A stretch of 16,788 bases of DNA, taken from contig JAPSIT010000031.1 in the NCBI GenBank assembly GCA_031178585.1, positions 1-16,788 of the forward strand, given 5' to 3'. Position numbers and translations under genes: made by a program. This stretch comes from Arthrobacter sp. GTDB taxonomy: Bacteria; Actinomycetota; Actinomycetes; Actinomycetales; Micrococcaceae. The notes beneath the pieces were generated by a model that was not told the DNA's origin, ran no database searches, and saw only the letters and a list, made by a program, of their open reading frames with translations. This document shows, piece after piece, positions 5,903 to 12,729 of this stretch. How positions within the stretch are numbered: position 1 is the stretch's first letter; each line of letters opens with the position of its first letter.

Positions 5903-7393
5903 ATGACTGCTGGGAACAACGACCTCGGCGACGCCGATCTGGCCGTCCGCGACGCGGATCCCTCGCTGTACAACGAGGACCTCGCCCCGCTGCCGGCCTC
6001 GCGGCGCACCTGGGGCTGGTTTGCCATCTTCAACGTGTGGTCCAACGACATTCAAAGCCTCGCCGGCTACACCTTGGCGGCGAGCTTGTTCATCACTGCG
6101 GGCATCAATGGTTGGTTCGTTTTCGCCGCCATCCTGCTTGCCGGTTTCATCGTTAAGCTACTCGTTGACCTGAGCGGACGTCCCAGCGTGAAGTACGGAT
6201 TTCCTTATCCGGTTCTGGCCCGCGCTTCAATGGGTGTGCGCGGAGCGCAGTTCCCGGCCATCGTCCGGGCGGTGGTCGCGGTGTTCTGGTATGGCGCCCA
6301 GACCTACTTCGCGTCTACTGCCATCGCGTTGGCACTGAACGCGGTCATGGGCAACCCCGGAGGAGCCCAGTTCCTGGGCATGAACTGGGTGTCCTGGGTC
6401 TCCTACGTGCTCGCCTCCGTGCTGCAGGTTGCACTCTTCCTCGGAGGCATAGACCGGATTGCCAACTTCCTCAACATCGTCGGGCCCGCCGTCTACGTGG
6501 TGATGATCGCCCTGCTGGTCGCTATCTGGGTGCAGGTCGGCGAGGGCCTGCCGCAGGCCGTGGGCACACTCTTCTCCAACGACGATGTCACTGGCTGGGC
6601 TGCCGTGGCGGCGTTCGTGGGAGTTGTGGGTACGATGATCGCCTATTTCGCCGCCGTCGTCATCAACTTCGGGGATTTTGCCCGCAACGTACGCAGCGAG
6701 CGTGCCATGCGTTTCGGCAATTTCACCGGCCTGCCGCTGAGCCTGGCGCTCTTCACGTTCCTCTCCGTGTTCATCACTGCCGGCGCCTACCTCCTCTACC
6801 AGGACGGGGAAGGAAACCCGCTGACTAATCCGGCGGATATTGTCGGGCTCGTCGACAGCGTCCCGCTCACGGTCCTGGCGGCAGTGACCTTCCTCCTCGC
6901 GACCCTGGGCATTAACGTCGTCGCGAACTTCATTCCGCCGTCGTACTCGCTGTCCAACATCAATCCCGCCAAGATATCGTTCCGCAAGGCAGGCATCATC
7001 ACCGCGGCCGCAGGCTTCATCATCGGCGCCCTCTGGGTGGCAGCTATCGCGAATATCGGCCTGCCCCGGTTCGTCGACACCTTGGGCGCAGTGCTCGCCC
7101 CGCTCTACGGCATTATCATCGCCGACTACTACATCGTGCGGAAGCAACGGCTGAACCTTCACGACCTGTATTCGACGGACCCGGCCGGTATCTACCACTT
7201 CAGCCGCGGCTGGAACCGCCGCGCGGTGGTCGCCTTCGCTATCGCCGGCGTGTTCTCGATCCTTACCGTGTGGCTGCCGCAGCTGGCGCAGCTGAGCGGC
7301 TTCGCTTGGGTCTTCGGCGCGCTTCTCGGCGGCTTCTTCCACTGGCTCGCCATGCGCAATCACGTGGTCGTGACCTCGATGGAGGACCGCTGA
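5903..7393 (+). CDS. NCS1 family nucleobase/allantoin/hydantoin permease
   Basis: The product is a 496-residue inner-membrane transporter with about 12 predicted helices and the LeuT-like fold of Mhp1. TM1 has the NCS1 hallmark FNVWSNDIQSLAGYTLAASL. TM3 contains FWYGAQTYF, with Trp129 and Gln133 matching the substrate-contacting Trp and Gln of Mhp1. Later blocks INFGDFARN and INVVANFIPPSYSLSNINP fit TM6 and TM8, the latter carrying the conserved substrate-site Asn. GAGGAAG (5887-5893) precedes the ATG by 9 bp; the ATG at 5896 is in another frame. In a purine cluster, allantoin, uracil or cytosine are the likely cargoes. It has its own promoter and operator, so it may respond to a different signal from the uraD operon. 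Confidence 0.9.
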   Translation: MTAGNNDLGDADLAVRDADPSLYNEDLAPLPASRRTWGWFAIFNVWSNDIQSLAGYTLAASLFITAGINGWFVFAAILLAGFIVKLLVDLSGRPSVKYGFPYPVLARASMGVRGAQFPAIVRAVVAVFWYGAQTYFASTAIALALNAVMGNPGGAQFLGMNWVSWVSYVLASVLQVALFLGGIDRIANFLNIVGPAVYVVMIALLVAIWVQVGEGLPQAVGTLFSNDDVTGWAAVAAFVGVVGTMIAYFAAVVINFGDFARNVRSERAMRFGNFTGLPLSLALFTFLSVFITAGAYLLYQDGEGNPLTNPADIVGLVDSVPLTVLAAVTFLLATLGINVVANFIPPSYSLSNINPAKISFRKAGIITAAAGFIIGALWVAAIANIGLPRFVDTLGAVLAPLYGIIIADYYIVRKQRLNLHDLYSTDPAGIYHFSRGWNRRAVVAFAIAGVFSILTVWLPQLAQLSGFAWVFGALLGGFFHWLAMRNHVVVTSMEDR

Positions 7394-7492
7394 CTCCGTC
7401 CTGACAGGTCCGCACAAAGACTCGGCGGCCGGGAAACCAGAGAAGCGTTGGGCATATCGCCGCGGCCAGAATCGTAGTCACATCCCGTCTGA

Positions 7493-7504
7493 TGGAATAT
7501 TTCA
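7493..7504. promoter_or_regulatory. imperfect palindrome TGGAATATTTCA
   Basis: It matches the element at 5039-5050 at 10 of 12 positions (shared form TGGAAWATTYCA) and lies 24 bp before the first aldo/keto reductase start, similar to the placement before the Rieske gene. It may be a shared operator or a coincidence of AT-rich promoter sequence. Confidence 0.3.
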
Positions 7505-7528
7505 GCAGCGCTACAGGTTGCCGGACCT

Positions 7529-8389
7529 ATGACTACATCGCAGAACGTGAAGACCGTGTCCCCCGAACTGATTTTTAACGACGGCCTGACCATCCCGCAG
7601 CTCGGCTACGGGGTGTGGCAGGTGGAAGACGACGTCGCGGAAGTAGTCGTAGGGAAGGCCTTCGAAATCGGCTACCGCCACATCGATACCGCGAAGATCT
7701 ACGGTAACGAAGCAGGCGTCGGACGAGCCATTGCGGCCTCCGGCCTGGACCGCGACGACCTGTTCATCACCACCAAGCTGTGGAACGCGGACCAGGGTTA
7801 CGAGAGCACACTGAAGGCCTTCGAAGGCTCGATGGAACGACTCGGCTTGGAAACCCTGGATCTCTACCTCATCCACTGGCTGCAGCCGAAACAGGGCAAG
7901 TACGTCGACACGTGGAAGGCGCTGGTTGAGCTGCAGAAGCAGGGCCGGGTCAGGAGCATCGGCGTTTCCAACTTCACTGTTGACGCGCTGCAGGAAATCA
8001 TCGAAGCAACCGGTGTGGTTCCCGCCGTCAACCAGGTGGAGACCCATCCGTACTTCAACCAGGCAGAACTGCGGGCCTTCGAAGCCGACAACGGCATCCT
8101 GCATGAAGCCTGGTCTCCGCTGGGCCAGGGCCAGGGCCTGCTCGAGGACCCCGTGCTTCGGGATATCGCCGTCAAGCACGGCGGAACGCCGGCGCAAGTG
8201 GTTCTGGCCTGGCATCTGGCACTGGGCAATGTGGTGATCCCGAAGTCCGTGACGGCATCCCGGATTGCGGAGAACTGGGAGGCCCTGAACGTGACTCTTG
8301 AAGCCGAGGATATCGAGGCGATCAGCTCCCTCGATCAGGGAGCCGAAGGCCGTATCGGCGCCGATCCCGCGACGGCCGACTTCGCCTGA
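7529..8389 (+). CDS. aldo/keto reductase, AKR5-like (2,5-diketo-D-gluconate reductase type)
   Basis: This is a soluble NADPH-dependent reductase of aldehydes and ketones, 286 residues, the usual length for the AKR5 group. The catalytic tetrad is complete: Asp53 and Tyr58 in HIDTAKIYGNE, Lys83 in TTKLWN, and His116 in DLYLIHW. IGVSNF and the cofactor-phosphate motif VVIPKSVTASRIAENW near the C-terminus support NADPH preference. There is no strong Shine-Dalgarno; AGG about 11 bp upstream is the best available. A gap of 135 bp separates it from the NCS1 gene. Substrate cannot be read; sugar-derived or small reactive aldehydes are typical for the family. Confidence 0.92.
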   Translation: MTTSQNVKTVSPELIFNDGLTIPQLGYGVWQVEDDVAEVVVGKAFEIGYRHIDTAKIYGNEAGVGRAIAASGLDRDDLFITTKLWNADQGYESTLKAFEGSMERLGLETLDLYLIHWLQPKQGKYVDTWKALVELQKQGRVRSIGVSNFTVDALQEIIEATGVVPAVNQVETHPYFNQAELRAFEADNGILHEAWSPLGQGQGLLEDPVLRDIAVKHGGTPAQVVLAWHLALGNVVIPKSVTASRIAENWEALNVTLEAEDIEAISSLDQGAEGRIGADPATADFA

Positions 8390-8420
8390 GCCACACCCCC
8401 CTTTAGCGTGCGTGCAACAG

Positions 8421-8494
8421 GGAAGGGTGTTCTGAGCCGCGAAAATAGTGGTTGCCGAAACCGCTAATTCCGCCCAGCAAAGGAGCACCCTTCC
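8421..8494. repeat. 74-bp nested palindromic element between the two aldo/keto reductase genes
   Basis: GGAAGGGTGTTC (8421-8432) and GAGCACCCTTCC (8483-8494) are inverted repeats with one mismatch (a G-U pair in RNA). Inside lies a second hairpin, AGTGGTT (8447-8453) with AACCGCT (8459-8465). The whole could be an unusual terminator, a miniature inverted-repeat element, or the leftover ends of an insertion sequence. I saw no clear target duplication and no transposase. Confidence 0.4.
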
Positions 8495-8620
8495 GGTGTC
8501 CAATGGCCACGAAATGGCAGGCTGAGTTACTGCCGTACGCCGCGAGGGGTAGGGTCAGATATTGTCGGGGCGACCCATGAGTATTCCTCCAAATCACTCG
8601 CGGAAAGGACTGTGATCGAA

Positions 8621-9604
8621 ATGAAAACCCGCACTCTCGGGAAAACAGGACGGCAAGTATCAGCAGTGGGCCTGGGTACCTGGCAGCTGGGCTCGGATTG
8701 GGGCCAGGTGCAGGCCGGGCAGGCCCGGGACGTCCTGGAAGCGGCCGTTGATGCGGGAATAACGTTCTTCGACACGGCCGATGTCTACGGTGACGGGCGG
8801 AGTGAACAGCTGATAGGGGCCTTTCTCGCCTCACATCCCGGACTGGACATTACCGTGGGCACCAAGATGGGCCGCCGGGCCGAACAGGTGCCGGAAAACT
8901 ACACCCTCGCAAATTTCCGGCAGTGGCTGGAGCGGTCCCGGCGGAACCTGAAGGTGGACATCCTCGATTTGGTGCAGCTGCATTGCCCGCCCGCGCCTGT
9001 ATATACGGACGACGCCGTCTATGACTCTTTGGACGCCTTGGTCGATGAAGGGATCATCCGTCACTACGGGGTGAGCGTCGAAACGGCGGAGCAGGCCCTG
9101 ACCGCGATGCAACGGGACAACGTGGCTACCGTACAGATCATTTTCAATCCCTTCCGGCTCAAGCCCCTGGAAGACGTGCTTCCGGCTGCGAAGCGGGCCG
9201 GCATCGGTATCATTGCGCGCGTACCGCTCGCCTCCGGACTTTTGACGGGAAAGTACTCCAAGGAAACAACTTTTCCGGCAGATGACCACCGCAACTACAA
9301 CCGGGACGGATCACACTTCGATGTGGGGGAAACCTTTTCCGGGGTGGACTTCGAACAGGGGCTTTCCGCCGTCCGTGACTTCGAACAACTCGTGCCGCGA
9401 GGCGTAACGACCGCCCAGGCCGCACTCGCTTGGATCACTCAGCAGGACGGGATAAGCACCGTCATTCCCGGGGCCAGGAACGTTGAGCAGGTGCTCTCGA
9501 ATGCCGCCGCCGGTTCGGTCGAGGAGCTCGGCGAGGAATTCACCGGAGATATTTGGCGGATCTATGACAAGTACTTCCGCGAGAGCGTCCACGCCCAGTG
9601 GTAG
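8621..9604 (+). CDS. aldo/keto reductase, general-stress/AKR12-like type
   Basis: This is a 327-residue NAD(P)H-dependent reductase, not closely similar to the preceding one. The tetrad is Asp51 and Tyr56 in FFDTADVYGDGRS, Lys82 in VGTKMG, and His121 in DLVQLHCPP. The N-terminus MKTRTLGKTGRQVSAVGLGTW and the C-terminal PGARNVEQVLSNAAAG cofactor block are typical of this class. I chose ATG 8621 over GTG 8612, because the only Shine-Dalgarno (GGAAAGGA, 8602-8609) is 2 bp from the GTG and 11 bp from the ATG; the GTG would add three residues. Its role is unknown; two adjacent reductases suggest a local carbonyl-reducing function, although the 74-bp element between them probably separates their transcripts. 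Confidence 0.9.
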   Translation: MKTRTLGKTGRQVSAVGLGTWQLGSDWGQVQAGQARDVLEAAVDAGITFFDTADVYGDGRSEQLIGAFLASHPGLDITVGTKMGRRAEQVPENYTLANFRQWLERSRRNLKVDILDLVQLHCPPAPVYTDDAVYDSLDALVDEGIIRHYGVSVETAEQALTAMQRDNVATVQIIFNPFRLKPLEDVLPAAKRAGIGIIARVPLASGLLTGKYSKETTFPADDHRNYNRDGSHFDVGETFSGVDFEQGLSAVRDFEQLVPRGVTTAQAALAWITQQDGISTVIPGARNVEQVLSNAAAGSVEELGEEFTGDIWRIYDKYFRESVHAQW

Positions 9605-9624
9605 GCAATCCGCGCGATGTACTA

Positions 9625-9644
9625 GCGGAAACCATTGGTTCCGG
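9625..9644. terminator. small imperfect palindrome between convergent genes
   Basis: GCGGAAACCATTGGTTCCGG can form a short stem with one bulged A, 20 bp after the reductase stop. It may be a weak terminator. Its core ACCATTGGT recurs in the palindrome at 12060-12076. Confidence 0.3.
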
Positions 9645-9709
9645 GGACCCCTGTCAGCCGCAGGCAAGACGGATGCCGTAGTCGGCCTAGCCGCGGAGTC
9701 GGCACCTTG

Positions 9710-10308
9710 TCAGCCGGTCCTTCCGGACAGTTTCGTGCTGGTTGACGAGGGCGGTCGGTTACGTAGTCGCTGGCCATTCAGGACACGGGGGAGTGCCAAC
9801 GCCGCTAGGAAGGGCAGTAGGACCAGCGGGATCCATGGGGTGCCTGGCCACCATTTTCCCTGTTCGGTCAGATCGAGCAGTAACCCAATCGCAACGTTGC
9901 CTGCAAGCACAGAGACTCCGCCGCACGTGGCTGCGAGTCCGTAGTGCGCGCCCCGCTTTGCGGCCAGTCCATTAACTGCGGTGAACGGGGGGATCAAGGA
10001 CAGGATTGTTGGGGTCAGGAGCATGTGGCCCAGGATTAGGATCCCGACGGTGATTACCACCGGAGCCAGCGAGCGCCGGACGAACCGGGGTCTACTGAAG
10101 TCAGGGCGGCCACGGTGAAGGCACTGGAGAGCAGCACGAAGCCTGCCGATAAGGCGGTACCGGAGCCCAGACTCCGGCCTACCGCGGCGACCGGCAGTTG
10201 CAGGAGCAAGGTCAGGGCCGAGGCCAGCAGGAACAGCATGCCCAGCCACGCGCCGTCAAGACCGCGTCGGCTCAACTCGATGGGAATAGCGAAGTAGAGC
10301 TGGTTGGG
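9710..10308 (-). pseudogene. MFS transporter remnant, C-terminal half, frameshifted
   Basis: Read on the minus strand from about 10308, one frame gives NQLYFAIPIELSRRGLDGA and hydrophobic segments (LGMLFLLASALTLLLQLP, ALSAGFVLLSSAFTVAAL). It then runs to a stop near 10054. A second frame takes over near 10085-10105 with RRSLAPVVITVGILILGHML, IPPFTAVNGLAAKRGAHYG and two further membrane segments before TGA at 9710-9712. Together these resemble TM7-TM12 of a major facilitator exporter. The first half is missing: an in-frame TAG (10309-10311) precedes the remnant, inside an iron box. The gene is therefore truncated and frameshifted, so not functional. With the iron box, a siderophore-exporter origin is plausible but inferred. 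Confidence 0.7.
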
Positions 10309-10317
10309 CTAACCTAA
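10299..10317. promoter_or_regulatory. IdeR/DtxR-type iron box
   Basis: The minus strand reads TTAGGTTAGCCCAACCAGC. This matches the actinobacterial iron-box consensus TTAGGTTAGSCTAACCTAA at 15 of 19 positions, including the whole left half-site TTAGGTTAG. Fe2+-loaded IdeR/DtxR/DmdR represses siderophore genes from such sites. Here it stands between two decayed coding remnants that point away from it. Confidence 0.6.
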
Positions 10318-10349
10318 CTTCGGTGTCCAACGGGTTCGAAAAAAACGTA

Positions 10350-10445
10350 ATGAGAGTTAGAAAACGCCTCGCCGTGGGCGTGGCCTCCGGCCTACTCGCA
10401 AAACCCTCCGCAGCTTCTCTCTGTGCCGGATCCCTGCTTCCGTAA
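10350..10445 (+). pseudogene. truncated signal-peptide ORF beside the iron box (possible siderophore-binding lipoprotein remnant)
   Basis: An ATG 33 bp from the iron box opens a 31-codon frame beginning MRVRKRLAVGVASGLLA. This is a basic n-region followed by a hydrophobic core, as in Sec or lipoprotein signal peptides. It then changes to sequence of different character and stops at TAA 10443-10445. No clear ribosome binding site is seen. I read it as the first part of an exported protein, such as a siderophore-binding protein, whose remainder was deleted. Confidence 0.35.
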
Positions 10446-10493
10446 ACCCGCGGTTATGTCGCTGTTCACGTCGAGAGCGCGGCAGGGCGGGCG

Positions 10494-10525
10494 GGGGCGT
10501 GGCGGCGTTGGATCCGCCACGCCCC
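10494..10525 (-). terminator. perfect hairpin downstream of the alcohol dehydrogenase gene
   Basis: GGGGCGTGGCGG (10494-10505) and CCGCCACGCCCC (10514-10525) are perfect 12-bp complements with an 8-nt loop, starting 12 bp after the stop codon of the minus-strand operon. A T-run is lacking, but the stem is very stable. It is the likely end of the merR-cupin-adh transcript. Confidence 0.65.
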
Positions 10526-10537
10526 GGTTTGGCCGCT

Positions 10538-11584
10538 CTAGCCGAGTGTGGCTGTGTCGATGACGAAGCGGTAGCGAACGTCCGAAGCGAGGACTCGTTC
10601 GTAGGCGTCGTTGATCTTGTCGGCGGGGATGACCTCGATCTCGGCGCCGATGCCGTGCTCGGCGCAGAAGTCCAGCATCTGCTGGGTCTCGGGGATGCCG
10701 CCGATCATGGAGCCGGCGAACGAGCGGCGGCCGCCGATGAGTGCCATCGCGTTGACCGGCAGCGGTTCCGCGGGTGCGCCCACGTTGACCATGGCCCCGC
10801 CGACCGTCACTAGTCCCAGGAAGGCGCTGACGTCGATCGGGGCGCTGACCGTGTTGATGATGAGGTCGAACGAACCGGACAGCTCGGTGAACGTGGCTTC
10901 ATCGCTGGTCGCGTAGTAGTGGTCCGCGCCCAGACGCAGGCCGTCCTCCTGCTTTTTGAGGGACTGCGAGAGAACTGTAACCTCGGCACCCATCGCGTGC
11001 GCGATCTTGACGGCCATGTGGCCGAGACCGCCGAGGCCGACGACGGCGACTTTTTTGCCGGGCCCGGCGCCCCAGCGATGCAGGGGAGAGTAGGTGGTGA
11101 TACCGGCGCAGAGCAGGGGAGCGGCGACGTCGAGGTCGATGCCCTCGGGGATCCGGAGCACGAAGTCCTCGGTGACGACGACGTGGGTGGAGTACCCGCC
11201 CTGGGTGATGGTCCCGTCACGATCGGTGGCGCCGTAGGTGCCCACCATCCCGTTGAAGCAGTACTGTTCGTCGCCCGCCTGGCAGTTCCTGCACTCCCCG
11301 CAGGAATTGACCATGCAGCCCACGCCGACACGGTCGCCGACGGCGTGCTTGGTCACCTCGGATCCGACCTCGGCAACGATGCCCGCGATCTCATGGCCGG
11401 GCACCAGCGGGTACGGCTGCGGTCCCCAGTCCCCGCGCACCGTGTGGATGTCGGAGTGGCAGATGCCGGCGTACTTGATCTCGATCAGAACGTCGCGGGG
11501 GCCGACGTTGCGGCGTTCGATGGTCGTGGGGACAAGGTCCCCGTCGGGTGAGGGGGAGGCGTAGGCGTGGGCAATGGTGGTCAT
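10538..11584 (-). CDS. NAD(P)-dependent zinc alcohol dehydrogenase (YahK/cinnamyl-alcohol-dehydrogenase type)
   Basis: This is a medium-chain, zinc-dependent dehydrogenase/aldehyde reductase of 348 residues, the expected length. The catalytic zinc ligands are Cys42 in [10 protein letters not shown], His64-Glu65 in VPGHEIAG and Cys159 in [10 protein letters not shown]. The structural zinc lobe is Cys95, Cys98, Cys101 and Cys109. The Rossmann motif GLGGLG spans 183-188, followed by [12 protein letters not shown]. YahK-type members mainly reduce aldehydes using NADPH. AAGGAG (11592-11597 on the complement) is 7 bp before ATG. It starts 26 bp after the cupin stop, so it is the last gene of the merR-cupin-adh operon and is followed by a strong hairpin. 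Confidence 0.94.
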   Translation of the reverse strand: MTTIAHAYASPSPDGDLVPTTIERRNVGPRDVLIEIKYAGICHSDIHTVRGDWGPQPYPLVPGHEIAGIVAEVGSEVTKHAVGDRVGVGCMVNSCGECRNCQAGDEQYCFNGMVGTYGATDRDGTITQGGYSTHVVVTEDFVLRIPEGIDLDVAAPLLCAGITTYSPLHRWGAGPGKKVAVVGLGGLGHMAVKIAHAMGAEVTVLSQSLKKQEDGLRLGADHYYATSDEATFTELSGSFDLIINTVSAPIDVSAFLGLVTVGGAMVNVGAPAEPLPVNAMALIGGRRSFAGSMIGGIPETQQMLDFCAEHGIGAEIEVIPADKINDAYERVLASDVRYRFVIDTATLG

Positions 11585-11610
11585 GTGTTTTCTCCTTCTT
11601 GGGGGGCTGG

Positions 11611-12024
<414 letters not shown>

Positions 12025-12059
12025 GTCGGTTCCTTCCTGTCTTTGGGCATGCCGGACCG

Positions 12060-12076
12060 GCGGACCATTGGTCCGC
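12060..12076. repeat. 17-bp palindrome GCGGACCATTGGTCCGC between merR and cupin genes
   Basis: GCGGACCA and TGGTCCGC flank a single T. With no usable loop it looks more like a protein-binding site than a terminator. It lies in the 71-bp gap between the merR stop and the cupin start, so it could control an internal promoter or be a weak hairpin. Confidence 0.4.
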
Positions 12077-12095
12077 GGCTTGATGGGCATGTTGC

Positions 12096-12557
12096 TTACT
12101 GTTTCCTGGTTTTCTTGAGGTCGTCGGCCAGGGTGCGTGCCTCGTCCGAGAGCCTTTCGGCCCTGGCGCCGTCACCGGCGTGGACAGCTTGCCAGTAGTC
12201 GATTTTCAGCGCGACGTACCGTTTGCGCAGGGCGATGGACCTCGCTTCGTCCTCCAACTGCTCCTGCTGCGCTTTCAACAACGCGATCTGGTCCGGGGCA
12301 GCGGCAGGCCCGAGGGCTCCGTTCGCGAGGTAGCGGCGCATGTCGGCGACCGACATGCCCGTCGCGCTCAGGCACGACACCCAGGTCAGGAGGTCCAGGT
12401 CTTCGTTCGTGTAGACGCGGTGCTTGCTGCTCGCCCCGCGACGGATCGGGGTGATGACACCGATGGATTCGTAGTAGCGCAGCGTGCTGGCCGGCAGTCC
12501 GGTCAGCGCCGCTGCCTCCTTGATCGAGTAGGTGTGCCGGATGGTTGGTGCGCTCAC
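12096..12557 (-). CDS. MerR family transcriptional regulator, AdhR-like
   Basis: This is a 153-residue dimeric DNA-binding activator. The N-terminal winged helix is typical (YSIKEAAALTGLPASTLRYYESIGVITPIRR, residues 10-40). The second helix region is SKHRVYTNEDLDLLTWV, followed by MSVADMRRYL. A coiled-coil dimerisation helix (LLKAQQEQLEDEARSIALRK) and a charged tail complete it. Cys62 in WVSCLSATGMS aligns by spacing with the aldehyde-responsive Cys of Bacillus AdhR, recalled from memory. The GTG at 12557 is chosen because homology starts right after it and a predicted -10 (TATCGT) puts the transcript start at about this codon, giving a leaderless mRNA. An upstream ATG (12689) would add 44 unlike residues running through the promoter. 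It heads the cupin-adh operon. Confidence 0.85.
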   Translation of the reverse strand: MSAPTIRHTYSIKEAAALTGLPASTLRYYESIGVITPIRRGASSKHRVYTNEDLDLLTWVSCLSATGMSVADMRRYLANGALGPAAAPDQIALLKAQQEQLEDEARSIALRKRYVALKIDYWQAVHAGDGARAERLSDEARTLADDLKKTRKQ

Positions 12558-12564
12558 TCCATCA

Positions 12565-12594
12565 ACGATAGGAACTTCAAGTACTTGAAGACAA
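12565..12594 (-). promoter_or_regulatory. predicted merR operon promoter
   Basis: On the minus strand TTGTCT and TATCGT are 18 bp apart, slightly longer than the 17-bp optimum. This is the geometry MerR activators correct by untwisting DNA. Transcription would start near 12558, next to the GTG start codon. Confidence 0.5.
12575..12590. promoter_or_regulatory. perfect 16-bp palindrome CTTCAAGTACTTGAAG, MerR operator
   Basis: The site is its own reverse complement across 16 bases and lies between the -35 and -10 elements of the merR promoter, the defining placement of a MerR-family operator. The half-site CTTCAAGT resembles the CCTCAAGTT half-site of SoxR operators. Autoregulation by the adjacent MerR is the simplest reading. 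Confidence 0.75.
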
Positions 12595-12729
12595 GTGGCT
12601 GTGTCCCGCCCGCCTCGGCTGCAAGCGCCCCTGAGAGGACGGGCGCGGGACACTCCTGCCATATGCGCCTTACCGGTGGACTTCGCCACTCAATTCCCAT
12701 TGCTGGAGCAGTTCAAGGAACGGCAGAGC

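Noticed and set aside
6227..7417. 396-codon minus-strand frame opposite the NCS1 permease
   Set aside because: The composition is extreme (His/Asp/Glu/Arg-rich), as expected for the complement of hydrophobic codons, and no start signal is seen.
7511..8503. 330-codon minus-strand frame opposite the first aldo/keto reductase
   Set aside because: The complement of a complete reductase with an intact catalytic tetrad; no independent evidence.
10331..10345. GGGTTCGAA resembling a tRNA T-loop
   Set aside because: No acceptor, D or anticodon stem can be assembled around it.
12558..12689. 44-residue N-terminal extension of the MerR protein
   Set aside because: It would be coded through the promoter and the 16-bp operator and does not resemble MerR proteins.
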